Shown piece by piece: positions 24,830 through 33,289 of a DNA stretch of 64,000 nt. A model generated the notes under the pieces. The model was not told the origin of the DNA, searched no databases, and saw nothing but the letters and a program-made list of their open reading frames with translations. Position 1 is the first letter of the stretch, and each line of letters opens with the position of its first letter. The DNA lies in NCBI GenBank assembly GCA_051881315.1, contig JBJEPQ010000075.1, positions 1 to 64,000 on the forward strand. The letters are read 5' to 3'. This DNA is from CAG-488 sp051881315. GTDB taxonomy: Bacteria > Bacillota > Clostridia > Oscillospirales > Acutalibacteraceae. The position numbers were made by a program, and so were the translations under genes.

Positions 24830-25792
24830 ATGAAAAAGGCAAAAATTTTAAGCATTATCCTCGCGGTGGTCACACTTTTCGCCATCGTACTCACAGGCTG
24901 CGGCACAAAAGACGGTGCTGACAAGAACACGGCTCAGGCAGATTATGCCGTAATTCTCAAGCCGCTTTCAAATGACTTCTGGGCAAAGATGAAGGCCGGT
25001 ATTGAGGAAGAAGCAAAGAAACAGGGCGTTACAGTTGATGTTTTTGCAGCAACAACAGAGGAAGATACAGAAGGCCAGCTCAAGATCCTTGAGAACTGCA
25101 TCACAAAGGGCTACAAGGCTATCGGTGTTGCTCCGCTTTCACCCACAAACCTCATCAACGGTATCGTTGAGGCTAACAAGAAGGGTATCTATGTAATGAA
25201 CATCGACGAGAAGATCGATATGGATACTCTGAAGGCGGCAGGCGGCAGCGTTATCGCTTTTGCAACAACTGATAACGTAAAGGTCGGCGAAAAGGGCGCT
25301 CAGTACATCATTGACAACCTTGCAAACGGCGGCGAAGTTGCTATCATTGAAGGTAAGGCAGGCAACGCTTCCGGTGAAGCAAGAAAGACAGGCTCAACAA
25401 ACGCTTTCAACGCTGCTTCAAACATCAAGCTCGTTGCTTCTCAGCCGGCTGACTGGGACAGACAGAAGGCTCTTGACACAGCAGCAAGCATGCTTCAGTC
25501 CAACCCGAACCTCAAGGCTATCTATTGCTGCAACGACACAATGGCACTCGGCGCACTCCAGGCTGTTAAGAATGCAGGCAAGGACGTTATCGTTGTAGGT
25601 ACTGACGGTGCAGAAGAGGCTCTCCAGAGCGTTCAGGCAGGCGAGCTTTCAGCAACGGTTGCTCAGGACTCGGCAGGAATCGGCGCAACATCACTCCGCC
25701 GTATGATCGAGGCTGTTAAGAATGCAGAAACAATCGATCCTAACGCAACTCCCGAGACAATTCCGGTTGACTCCAACCTTGTAACAAAATAA
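24830..25792 (+). CDS. alsB: D-allose-binding lipoprotein
   Basis: A 320-residue ABC solute-binding protein. The N-terminus has a lipoprotein signal with lipobox LTGC (Cys24). The mature part closely parallels E. coli AlsB as I recall it: ADYAVILKPLSNDFW, NIDEKIDMD, AFATTDNV, EVAIIEGKAGNASGEAR, KLVASQPADWDR and AIYCCNDTMALG. The GAAAGG ribosome-binding site and signal peptide fix ATG 24830; the frame is open much further upstream but that part overlaps the kinase gene. This protein gives the best evidence that the operon handles D-allose and not ribose. Confidence 0.93.
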   Translation: MKKAKILSIILAVVTLFAIVLTGCGTKDGADKNTAQADYAVILKPLSNDFWAKMKAGIEEEAKKQGVTVDVFAATTEEDTEGQLKILENCITKGYKAIGVAPLSPTNLINGIVEANKKGIYVMNIDEKIDMDTLKAAGGSVIAFATTDNVKVGEKGAQYIIDNLANGGEVAIIEGKAGNASGEARKTGSTNAFNAASNIKLVASQPADWDRQKALDTAASMLQSNPNLKAIYCCNDTMALGALQAVKNAGKDVIVVGTDGAEEALQSVQAGELSATVAQDSAGIGATSLRRMIEAVKNAETIDPNATPETIPVDSNLVTK

Positions 25793-25861
25793 CTAATAAG
25801 GTTCTTTCCTCCGAACTTTATTATATGTAACCGGATGATTTGATCCCAAAATTATCAGAGG

Positions 25862-25917
25862 TTACTCCGCTCCGAAGCGTTCAAGGCATACTGCAAACCG
25901 AGCTTCGGAGCAGTAAA
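25862..25917 (+). other. Inverted repeat between the alsB and rpiB genes
   Basis: GCTCCGAAGC (25869-25878) and GCTTCGGAGC (25902-25911) can form a 10-bp stem, extended by TTACT/AGTAA with a bulge. No T run follows, so it is more likely an RNA-stabilising or processing hairpin than a terminator. The 25793-26098 gap of about 306 bases otherwise holds only the two hairpins listed next and no convincing gene. Confidence 0.5.
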
Positions 25918-26015
25918 GAAAAAATGTCGGTCGATCCACTCGCTTCTTGATATATTTTCCCCTTCTATTTTCCAAAAAAACTGCTTTTTGAGTCAGGATC
26001 AAAAGACATTTTTAT

Positions 26016-26043
26016 GTGCGGATCGGTGAAAATCGGTCCGCAC
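26016..26043 (+). other. Second hairpin in the rpiB leader
   Basis: GTGCGGATCG (26016-26025) pairs with CGGTCCGCAC (26034-26043) across an 8-nt loop with one G-U pair. An A-rich stretch follows. Confidence 0.5.
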
Positions 26044-26059
26044 GGTTCATTAAAAAACA

Positions 26060-26093
26060 AACCGCCTTTTCGGCGGTTAAACGAAAGGCGGTT
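26060..26093 (+). promoter_or_regulatory. Possible RBS-occluding structure before rpiB
   Basis: AACCGCC (26060-26066) can pair with either of two GGCGGTT copies, 26072-26078 or 26087-26093. The second copy overlaps the presumed ribosome-binding site of rpiB (AAAGGCGG), so the two pairings would leave it free or blocked. Confidence 0.4.
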
Positions 26094-26098
26094 CAGGT

Positions 26099-26542
26099 AT
26101 GAAAATTGCAATAGGCTGTGACCATGTCGGCTTTGAGTTGAAAGGCAAGGTCATTGAGCATCTTAAAGAAAAGGGTATCGAGGTCGTTGACTTCGGTACG
26201 AACAGCACCGAGCGCACGGATTATCCTATTTACGGCAAGGCGGTTGCCAAGGCTGTTGCGTCGGGCGAATGTGACAAGGGTATTCTGATCTGCGGAACGG
26301 GCGTTGGCATTTCTCTTGCCGCCAACAAGGTCAAGGGAATCCGAGCCGTTGTTTGCAGTGAGCCGTATTCCGCCCTGCTCTCAAGACAGCATAACGATAC
26401 CAACGTGCTGGCTTTCGGCGCAAGGGTAGTCGGACTTGACCTCGCTCTGATGATCGTTGACGCATGGCTCTCGGGAGTTTATGAGGGCGGACGCCACGCA
26501 AAAAGAGTGCAGATGCTCGCAGATATCGAAAACGAAAGATAA
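26099..26542 (+). CDS. rpiB: RpiB-type sugar-phosphate isomerase (ribose-5-P / allose-6-P)
   Basis: A 147-residue isomerase with the RpiB signatures IGCDHVGFELK near the N-terminus, active-site Cys65 in GILICGTGVGIS, and SRQHNDTNVLAFGAR in the second half. RpiB interconverts ribose- and ribulose-5-phosphate. In E. coli it also converts allose-6-phosphate to allulose-6-phosphate, the step needed between AlsK and AlsE. It follows the allose operon after a 306-nt leader with several hairpins, so its expression may be tuned separately. A strong terminator follows. Confidence 0.95.
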   Translation: MKIAIGCDHVGFELKGKVIEHLKEKGIEVVDFGTNSTERTDYPIYGKAVAKAVASGECDKGILICGTGVGISLAANKVKGIRAVVCSEPYSALLSRQHNDTNVLAFGARVVGLDLALMIVDAWLSGVYEGGRHAKRVQMLADIENER

Positions 26543-26560
26543 TCGGATTGCACCGAAGAA

Positions 26561-26616
26561 ATCACACCCACGATCGTTTGATGATAATCGTGGGTGTGGT
26601 ATTTTTTGCTTTTTTC
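26561..26616 (+). terminator. Terminator after rpiB
   Basis: A 12-bp perfect stem CACACCCACGAT (26563-26574) with ATCGTGGGTGTG (26587-26598), followed by T runs. Confidence 0.88.
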
Positions 26617-26620
26617 GGTT

Positions 26621-27832
26621 TTATTCTGCCGCTTTTTTGGAATATTTTGTTACATAGACAATTCTCTGAACTATGCGGTCAACGAGGCTGAGCGGACTTC
26701 CGTTTCCGAGGAAGAGCGCACCTATCTGAGCCTTACACTCCTTGCTCATAACAAGCTCGACCGCATCGAGATCGCCGAGGCTTTTGCCTGTGATTATCGC
26801 ACCTGCACCGTGAATGAGCAGGGCATTCTTATCCTTGAGCTTCTTTGCCGCATCATTGGCGCAAGCCGCAGAACCGTCCCATTTCAGAGAGCCGATTCTT
26901 GCACCTGCTATCTGGGCAAAGTCGTCAAGTCTTGCGTCGATCTGATCCGAAGTAAGGCTGTATGCGATGATATCGCTTTCGGTCAGATGTCTTATGTAAT
27001 TGATGTCGGACGACTGATAAATTGAGGCATGAATTTTTGCAACCGCAGGCAGCTTCTTCTCTCCGCGGTATTCACAGCCCTTGATCCTGACATTGAAGCA
27101 GGCTCCGCTTTTAAAGGTGAGCATGAAGAAATCGCCGTCCCTTACGCTGCTGCCGAAGTCGGATACATATTCCGGCAGAGCCTTGCCGCCTGTGTGTCTG
27201 ATATAGCTGTCAAGCATGAGCTTCTTTGTGTATTCCGGCGTACCCTCATAGACGAGGAAAGCCTTTTGCAGCTTGACTTCGCAAGCCTTTTCAAGAGCCT
27301 GTATGATCTCGAAGGTTTCGTCAAAATCCTTACCGAGACAAACCGCACCGTGATGCGCCATAAGAAAAGCCTTGCAGTCGGGGTGAGCGGCATACTCGGT
27401 CTTGACCTCATTCCTGAGCTTATCCGTGGACGGCATTCCGTAGCCTGCACACGGAACAGTCTCGCCGAGAAGCTCCCTGTATGCTTTCGGAACGGGATCG
27501 AGCGCAAGCTCTGCCGCACCGAATATTGAAGCGTTGATCTGGTGGGTATGAATTACAAAATTAACGTCTTTTCTCAAAGCGTAAGCGTCGGCATGGATGC
27601 CCTTTTCGCTTGAGGGCTTAACCTCACCCTCGTATGAGCAATCGGCAATGTTGACAACGACTATGTCGTCGGGCGTGAGAGTGTCGTATGCTCTGCCGCT
27701 CGGAGTGATGACAAACTGAGTGTCGGATATCCTTGCGCTCACGTTTCCCCACGTTCTTGCTATGAGACCTGTCTCAAGCAGTCTGTGTCCTGCCTCGATG
27801 ACAGCCTTTTTGCCTTCTTCCAAAGTATACAA
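26621..27832 (-). CDS. Class II aldolase/adducin-family protein with a degenerate second half
   Basis: A 403-residue protein. The N-terminal half is a zinc class II aldolase like fuculose- or rhamnulose-phosphate aldolase: WGNVSARI, ITPSGRAYD, Glu77 (acid candidate, SSEKGIH), His95 and His97 in HTHQ, and His160 in AHHGAVC. The C-terminal half (about 225-403) looks like a second copy that has lost most ligands (HASIYQSSDINYIRH and LLIHGAGAII mirror HADAYALRKDVNFVIH and LMAHHGAV). It lies 21 nt downstream of the aminotransferase gene on the same strand. It probably cleaves a phosphorylated keto-sugar to a three-carbon unit; the substrate is unknown. Confidence 0.82.
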   Translation of the reverse strand: MYTLEEGKKAVIEAGHRLLETGLIARTWGNVSARISDTQFVITPSGRAYDTLTPDDIVVVNIADCSYEGEVKPSSEKGIHADAYALRKDVNFVIHTHQINASIFGAAELALDPVPKAYRELLGETVPCAGYGMPSTDKLRNEVKTEYAAHPDCKAFLMAHHGAVCLGKDFDETFEIIQALEKACEVKLQKAFLVYEGTPEYTKKLMLDSYIRHTGGKALPEYVSDFGSSVRDGDFFMLTFKSGACFNVRIKGCEYRGEKKLPAVAKIHASIYQSSDINYIRHLTESDIIAYSLTSDQIDARLDDFAQIAGARIGSLKWDGSAACANDAAKKLKDKNALLIHGAGAIITGKSLGDLDAVELVMSKECKAQIGALFLGNGSPLSLVDRIVQRIVYVTKYSKKAAE

Positions 27833-27853
27833 TGAAACGTCCCCCTTATGTAA

Positions 27854-29332
27854 TTAACCTATTCTTCCGCAGTTGTCGAAAACTCTGTCGAAGCGGGAGA
27901 TCGCATCGTCAATGTCCTCTTCGGTGTATGCGGCACTGGTGTAAAGTCGGCTTCCTGCAAGGGTAACCATACCCTCTGCCATATATGCCGCACCCATATG
28001 CTCCATCTCTTTCTGACGTGCGCTTGTCTGCTTGAGAATTTCGGGAATCTCCCACGGCTTCGACCAGTTGATAGCAAAGTGCATCGTGCCGACCGTGTCA
28101 AGGTGGCAGATCGAACCCTGATTGAAAGCTACGAACGGAAGATTGTGCTTCTTGATGGATTTCTGTATGCCCTCGATGAGCCTGTCGCCCATAAGTCCTG
28201 CCTTTTCGCAGGCGTTTGTTCTTTCGATCTCGCAGATTGTGTAGTAGCCTGCAACGCAGGAAAGGGGAGTTGCCGCCATTGTTCCGCCGCACATTGCTTT
28301 CTTGACCTTCTTGCCCGAAGAATCGAGACCTGCGCCGAGGTGAGCCATAACGTCTCTGTGACCGCCGATTCCGCCTGCTCCCGGATATCCGCCGGCAATG
28401 ATCTTGCCGAAGATAGTGAGATCGGGATCAACTCCGAAATATCCCTGAGCACCCGAAAGACCTATTCTGAAGCCTGTTACAACCTCGTCGAATATGAGCA
28501 ATGCGCCGTACTTGCGGCAGAGAGCCTCCGCACCCTTGATAAATTCCTTGCTGAGCGGTCTTGTTCCGCTTTCGGGGCCTACCGGCTCGATGAATACGCC
28601 TGCCGTACCGCCTGTCAGCTCGTTCTTTTTGAGCTTTCTTTCAAGGTCATTGAGGTCGTTTGGGAAGAACTCGTCGGTGTGCTTGAATACGAACATCGGA
28701 ACGCCCCTTGACTGGAGGTTCTTTGTGCCCGGAACACGCATACCGTAAGCCAGCTGATCCGACCAGCCGTGATAAGCTCCGCCCATTTTAAGTATATTTT
28801 TGTGGCCTGTTGCAAGTCTTGCAACACGGACGGCGCACATACATGCTTCTGTTCCCGAACCGAGCATACGGAACATCTCAACGGACGGAACGCACTCGGC
28901 GATCTTGTTCGCAAGCTTGTATTCGTACTCGTGAAAAAGACCTGTTGACGGGCCGCAGTCGTTGAGCAATTCAATGACCTTTTCACGCACTTCGGGAGGG
29001 TTGCTTCCGATTATTGTCGGGCCGCCTGCCTGAAGAAAATCGTAGTATTCGTTGCCGTCTATATCGTAGAGCTTGTTGCCCGACGCCTTGGTAAAGACGA
29101 GGGGGAACGGATAGTTGAAAGCAAGGTTATGCTGAACTCCGCCCGGTATTCTCTGCTTTGCGGTGTCTATCATTTCCTTTGATTTCTGACACTTCTTGCC
29201 GTAGTATTCGCTCTCGTATTTTTTGAGAGCTTCGGGTCTGATGCTGTAAATCGGCTTTTTGATAAGAGCGTCAAGCTCCATTGTCACCTTATCGGCATCA
29301 AGGTAATTTTTGATTGCGAAATTATTTCCCAT
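27854..29332 (-). CDS. Class III aminotransferase, HemL (glutamate-1-semialdehyde aminomutase)-like
   Basis: A 492-residue fold type I PLP enzyme. YDFLQAGGPTIIGSNPPEV, RMLGSGTEACMCAVRVAR, LIFDEVVTGFR and FGKIIAGGYPGAGGIGG (catalytic Lys) match the glutamate-1-semialdehyde aminomutase subfamily. It is longer than true HemL (about 430) and has no heme genes nearby; it sits with an aldolase and sugar kinases, so a sugar or amino-sugar substrate is more likely. The AAAGGAGG site fixes ATG 29332 although the frame runs to 29377. Divergent from the FGGY kinase across a 170-nt AT-rich gap. Confidence 0.85.
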   Translation of the reverse strand: MGNNFAIKNYLDADKVTMELDALIKKPIYSIRPEALKKYESEYYGKKCQKSKEMIDTAKQRIPGGVQHNLAFNYPFPLVFTKASGNKLYDIDGNEYYDFLQAGGPTIIGSNPPEVREKVIELLNDCGPSTGLFHEYEYKLANKIAECVPSVEMFRMLGSGTEACMCAVRVARLATGHKNILKMGGAYHGWSDQLAYGMRVPGTKNLQSRGVPMFVFKHTDEFFPNDLNDLERKLKKNELTGGTAGVFIEPVGPESGTRPLSKEFIKGAEALCRKYGALLIFDEVVTGFRIGLSGAQGYFGVDPDLTIFGKIIAGGYPGAGGIGGHRDVMAHLGAGLDSSGKKVKKAMCGGTMAATPLSCVAGYYTICEIERTNACEKAGLMGDRLIEGIQKSIKKHNLPFVAFNQGSICHLDTVGTMHFAINWSKPWEIPEILKQTSARQKEMEHMGAAYMAEGMVTLAGSRLYTSAAYTEEDIDDAISRFDRVFDNCGRIG

Positions 29333-29445
29333 GGAAAATTCCTCCTTTTGGATTTTACCGCAATTATATTCTAACACATCTTATCGCTTTTTTAAATATG
29401 TCATATAAAAAAATTTGTAAAAAAAGGGGAAAATATTTTTACTTT

Positions 29446-29474
29446 TTGCTTGTTTTATGGTAGAATACTATATA
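29446..29474 (+). promoter_or_regulatory. Promoter of the FGGY kinase gene
   Basis: TTGCTT (29446-29451), 17-nt spacer, TATATA (29469-29474), about 30 nt before the ATG at 29503. A second possible -10 (TAGAAT, 29461-29466) overlaps. Confidence 0.5.
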
Positions 29475-29502
29475 TAAATTAAGCGAACTGGAGCTGATGT
29501 AA

Positions 29503-31098
29503 ATGAACACTTACGTTATTGCATACGATGTCGGAACGACTGGACTTAAAACCTGCCTTTTTGAGATCGGGGAAAAGATCAAGCCGATCGTCAATTCGTA
29601 CGGTTCATACAATCTTTACATACTCGAAAACGGCGGTGCGGAACAGGACGCCGATGAGTGGTGGGACGCAATGTGTTCCACGACAAAGGAGATTTTCACA
29701 AAGACGGATATCAAGCCCGAACAGATCGCAGGCATTTCGTTCTGCTCTCAGATGCAGGCTCTTGTCCTTGTTGACAAAAACGGCGATCCCGTCCGCAGAC
29801 CTATGAGCTATATGGATCAGCGTGCCAAGGAGGAACTGAAAGAATATATGGCATACGGTCTCCAGATAGCAGGTGCGAATATCGTGCCGCTTCTGAAATC
29901 CCTTGCGGTAACGGGAGCGGTTTCGTGCAGCGTCAAGGATCCCGTCTACAAATACAAATGGGTGGAAAATCACGAGCCGGAGAATTATAAAAAGGCTTAC
30001 AAATGGCTTGACGTCAAGGATTTTCTTATCAGCCGATGCACCGATAAATTCACAATGACAAAGGATTCCGCTTTTGCAACCCTGCTCTACGATACCCGAA
30101 AGGGCAAGGAGGGCTGGAGCAAGACGGTCAGCGATATCTTCAAGGTCAATATGTCGCATCTGCCCGATATAATCGAGTCCACCGATATGGTCGGCGGAAT
30201 AACCGAAAAGGCGGCGGAAAAGCTCGGACTCAAAGCAGGAACGCCTGTTTTCGGCGGCGGCGGTGACGCTTCTCTCATCGGCGTAGGCGCAGGAAGCTGT
30301 GCCGTCGGCGATACTCATATCTATTCGGGTACTTCCGGCTGGGTAGGTACAGTTGTTGAAAAACAGCTTGTAGATACATCGGCAATGATAGCGGCGATCG
30401 TCGGCGCAGACCCGAACAGCTTCAACTATTTTGCCGAGATGGAGACGGCGGGCAAGTGCCTTGAATGGGTAAAGGATCATCTTTGCCTTGACGAGATCGG
30501 CATCTTCATAGAGTCGAAGAAGATAACCGAGCACACGGAGAAAGCCTATACAAGCCTTTATGACTATATGTCTGAGGTTATCGGCAAGGTTCCGGCAGGA
30601 GCGAACGGCGTTATTTTTACCCCGTGGCTTCACGGCAACCGCTGTCCGTTTGAGGATCCGAACGCCGCAGGAATGTTCTTCAATATCAATATAAACACAG
30701 GCAAATCCGATATGCTCCGAGCCGTAATCGAGGGCGTATGCTACCATCAGCGCTGGATGCTCGAAGCACAGGATAAGAAGATAAAAACATCAAATCCGAT
30801 CCGTTTTGTCGGCGGCGGTGCTCTCTCCGACGTGACGGCTCAGATACTTTCCGATATTACGGGCAGGACGATTGAGGTCGTTGAAAGACCGCAGGACGTC
30901 GGCGCAGTAGGTGCGGCGGCGATAATCGGAATAGGACTGGGAGTTATCAAGGATCTCGGAAGTGTAAAGAACTATATTCCCGTCAAAAAGACCTTTAAGC
31001 CGAACACCTCGCTCAAAGCGGCATATGACAAGAATTTTGAAGTTTTCAAGAAGCTCTATTCCTCAAACAAAAAGAACTTCAAGCTTTTGAACGGTTGA
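29503..31098 (+). CDS. FGGY-family carbohydrate kinase (xylulokinase-like)
   Basis: A 531-residue kinase of the hexokinase/actin fold. YDVGTTGLKTCLF at 9-21 is the phosphate loop, ISFCSQMQALVLVD near 80 and PMSYMDQRA hold substrate-site residues, and FVGGGALSDVTAQILSDITGR near 440 is the C-terminal FGGY signature. Closest in layout to xylulokinase, but the sugar cannot be fixed. The next gene starts 4 nt after its stop. Neighbours suggest it phosphorylates a keto-sugar destined for the divergently encoded aldolase. Confidence 0.9.
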   Translation: MNTYVIAYDVGTTGLKTCLFEIGEKIKPIVNSYGSYNLYILENGGAEQDADEWWDAMCSTTKEIFTKTDIKPEQIAGISFCSQMQALVLVDKNGDPVRRPMSYMDQRAKEELKEYMAYGLQIAGANIVPLLKSLAVTGAVSCSVKDPVYKYKWVENHEPENYKKAYKWLDVKDFLISRCTDKFTMTKDSAFATLLYDTRKGKEGWSKTVSDIFKVNMSHLPDIIESTDMVGGITEKAAEKLGLKAGTPVFGGGGDASLIGVGAGSCAVGDTHIYSGTSGWVGTVVEKQLVDTSAMIAAIVGADPNSFNYFAEMETAGKCLEWVKDHLCLDEIGIFIESKKITEHTEKAYTSLYDYMSEVIGKVPAGANGVIFTPWLHGNRCPFEDPNAAGMFFNININTGKSDMLRAVIEGVCYHQRWMLEAQDKKIKTSNPIRFVGGGALSDVTAQILSDITGRTIEVVERPQDVGAVGAAAIIGIGLGVIKDLGSVKNYIPVKKTFKPNTSLKAAYDKNFEVFKKLYSSNKKNFKLLNG

Positions 31099-31102
31099 TT
31101 TT

Positions 31103-32086
31103 ATGACGGTTAATTCAATTAAACAGTACGGCATCTGGTCTTGGGGACACGTAATATACGACTACCGCGGATTTCTTGACAATATGAAGCGGCTCGGAAT
31201 GAACTCGGTTATCATCTGGAACGACATTGTTCCGCTGAACAGCGAAGATGTTCTGGACTATGCCCACTCACTCGGAATAAAGGTCATCTGGGGCTTTGCG
31301 TGGGGCTGGGTGGATAAATGCGGAGAGAATGTCAAATCCATTGACGCCGAAGCCCTGCAAAAACTGAGTGACGATATTGCAGACACCTTTGCCGGCGACT
31401 ATCAGAGGATAAGCCCGGACGGGATTTATTTTCAGTCGTTTACCGAGCTTGGCGCTGACAGTATAAACGGGGTGAGCGTTGCCGAGGCGGTGACCGAGCT
31501 TGTCAACAAAACCGCCGCAAGGATTTTTGAAAAATCTCCGTTAACGGAAATCTTATTCGGACTTCACGCAACCTCGGTCAAGGATCATCTTGGTACGATT
31601 GCAAAGGTCGATCCGCGAATAAGAATTATCTGGGAGGACTGCGGAGCTTTTCCGTTTGCATATGATCCGCTCTGCACAGATGGTTTTGATGAAACAAAGA
31701 GTTTTGCGGATAAGTGTCTGCACCTCAGAGGCGAGGACGAAAAAAGCGGCTTTATCATCAAGGGTATGACAACTCTCGACTGGTCCTGCTTTGAGTACCA
31801 CACCGAGCCTTATACCGTCGGTGAAGCGAGCCGTGAACTGATCGATGCGAAGAAAGCGGAGGTTGCGCCCAAGTGGGAAAAGCTCACGGAGGGCTGGAAG
31901 AAAAACTACGGACTTTGCAGGGATATTATCAGGCAGATAGCCGATTCAGGCTCAGATGTTTACCTGTACGGACTTGTTGAGGACGGCTTGTTTGAGACGG
32001 AAATTCCTAAGCCTGCGGCATTGCTGTCGGCAATTATCCGTGATCCGAATTTGACGGACAGCGAAGCGGCTGAAATAATTGAATAA
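31103..32086 (+). CDS. Uncharacterised TIM-barrel-like protein, possibly a glycosidase
   Basis: A 327-residue cytoplasmic protein with no signal peptide. The N-terminus, YGIWSWGHVIYDYRGFLDNM, and alternating strand-helix pattern (NSVIIWND, IKVIWGFAWGW, PDGIYFQSFTEL, RIRIIWEDCGAF) resemble a TIM-barrel glycoside hydrolase with conserved-looking Trp, Glu and Asp at strand ends. I cannot assign a family; GH67/GH20-like folds are a guess. The ATG is 4 nt after the kinase stop with no strong ribosome-binding site, implying translational coupling. It probably makes or processes the sugar that the kinase uses. Confidence 0.6.
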   Translation: MTVNSIKQYGIWSWGHVIYDYRGFLDNMKRLGMNSVIIWNDIVPLNSEDVLDYAHSLGIKVIWGFAWGWVDKCGENVKSIDAEALQKLSDDIADTFAGDYQRISPDGIYFQSFTELGADSINGVSVAEAVTELVNKTAARIFEKSPLTEILFGLHATSVKDHLGTIAKVDPRIRIIWEDCGAFPFAYDPLCTDGFDETKSFADKCLHLRGEDEKSGFIIKGMTTLDWSCFEYHTEPYTVGEASRELIDAKKAEVAPKWEKLTEGWKKNYGLCRDIIRQIADSGSDVYLYGLVEDGLFETEIPKPAALLSAIIRDPNLTDSEAAEIIE

Positions 32087-32091
32087 AAAAT

Positions 32092-32131
32092 AAATGAGTT
32101 TGTGCGGAATCAACCGTACAAACTCATTTTT
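32092..32131. terminator. Bidirectional terminator
   Basis: The stem AAATGAGTTTGTGCGG (32092-32107) with CCGTACAAACTCATTT (32114-32129) has one wobble pair. A-rich and T-rich flanks serve the convergent genes on either side. Confidence 0.85.
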
Positions 32132-32140
32132 GCGTAAAGC

Positions 32141-33046
32141 TCAGTTGTAATTCTCTAAAAATTTTTCAGTTTCTTCAACCGTGGGGATAGACGAGGACGC
32201 TCCGTTTCTTGAAACTGCAACGGCAGAGGCGGCGGAAGCGTATTTCAAGGCTTCTTCAACTCCTCGGCTGTCAAGCGTGGCAAAGAAAAATCCGAGGAAG
32301 GTGTCGCCTGCGGCAGTCGTGTCAACAACGGGAACATTGAAAATATCATGGAAATAAGTTTTGCCGTCCGCCTTGCAGTATGCTCCGTCACTGCCGAGCG
32401 TGAGCAGGACATTTGCGGACGGATATTTTGCGGAAAATGCGGATAAGATTTTTTCGGGAACGGTTTCACCTGTCAGCTCCTGCGCTTCGGTTTCGTTGAC
32501 AACAAACCATGACACCTTGTCAAGCGGAAATGCTTGTATTTCTTCACCGAACGGGCTGGGATTGAAAACAATATCCATTTCCTTTTCAGATGCGGCAGAG
32601 ATTATTTTATCAACATTGTTGATCTCGTTCTGCAAAAACAGACGGTCGCTCGCTTTGAAATCGGACAGCACGGCGGCTATATGCTCCGAGGTGATCTGCT
32701 TGTTCGCACCGCCGAAAAGCAGTATGCTGTTCTGACCGTTTTTGTCAACCTGAATTATCGCATGACCGCTCGGCATATCGGCTTTTTGCACAAGATGAAC
32801 GTCAATCCCGTTTTTTTCAAGCTGTTCAATCAGGCGGTCGCCGTCAGAGCCGACACAGCCTGCGTGAAAGACCTTCGCACCTGCACGGGAAAGGGCGATA
32901 GACTGGTTGAGCCCCTTTCCGCCGCAGAAGTATTCAAGCTTTGACGAAGCCGTGGTTTCTCCGGGGCGGACGGTGTGATCGACCGTGTAGACCATATCGG
33001 TATTCAGAGATCCGAAGTTAAGAAATTTAATATTTTTTTCAGGCAT
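32141..33046 (-). CDS. PfkB-family sugar kinase, ribokinase-like
   Basis: A 301-residue kinase with ribokinase features: GSLNTDMVY near the N-terminus, YFCGGKGLNQSIALSRAGA at about 39-57, and the catalytic block VVDTTAAGDTFLGFF near 244-258 with the base Asp in GAGD-like AAGD. Layout matches RbsK, but no ribose transporter is present; its place beside the FGGY kinase locus may mean it serves that pathway. It is convergent with the TIM-barrel gene. GGAG supports the ATG. The exact sugar is unknown. Confidence 0.88.
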   Translation of the reverse strand: MPEKNIKFLNFGSLNTDMVYTVDHTVRPGETTASSKLEYFCGGKGLNQSIALSRAGAKVFHAGCVGSDGDRLIEQLEKNGIDVHLVQKADMPSGHAIIQVDKNGQNSILLFGGANKQITSEHIAAVLSDFKASDRLFLQNEINNVDKIISAASEKEMDIVFNPSPFGEEIQAFPLDKVSWFVVNETEAQELTGETVPEKILSAFSAKYPSANVLLTLGSDGAYCKADGKTYFHDIFNVPVVDTTAAGDTFLGFFFATLDSRGVEEALKYASAASAVAVSRNGASSSIPTVEETEKFLENYN

Positions 33047-33081
33047 TTCCGATCAACTCCAAATTGTTTTTCTGATTATTT

Positions 33082-33110
33082 ATTATATCACATTGACATG
33101 AAATTTACAA
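33082..33110 (-). promoter_or_regulatory. Promoter of the ribokinase-like gene
   Basis: Minus-strand TTGTAA (33105-33110), 17-nt spacer, TATAAT (33082-33087). Confidence 0.65.
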
Positions 33111-33225
33111 TCTGAAAAGCAACTTCACGGAACGAAAAAGGATATCTTTGCAGATTTGTTAAGAAATTGTCAATATAACCAATATTTACAAGTTAAGTGT
33201 TTAAATTATTCATATACTTTATTAA

Positions 33226-33254
33226 TTGACTTCTTATACAAAATAATTTATAAT
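33226..33254 (+). promoter_or_regulatory. Promoter of glycyl-tRNA synthetase gene
   Basis: TTGACT (33226-33231), 17-nt spacer, TATAAT (33249-33254). The leader is only about 30 nt, which leaves no room for a T-box. Confidence 0.8.
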
Positions 33255-33289
33255 TTCTACGGATTTTAAAATGAGGGAGAATTGGTTTA

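Noticed and set aside
33200..33289. T-box riboswitch before glycyl-tRNA synthetase
   Set aside because: The promoter leaves a leader of only about 30 nt and no T-box sequence is present.
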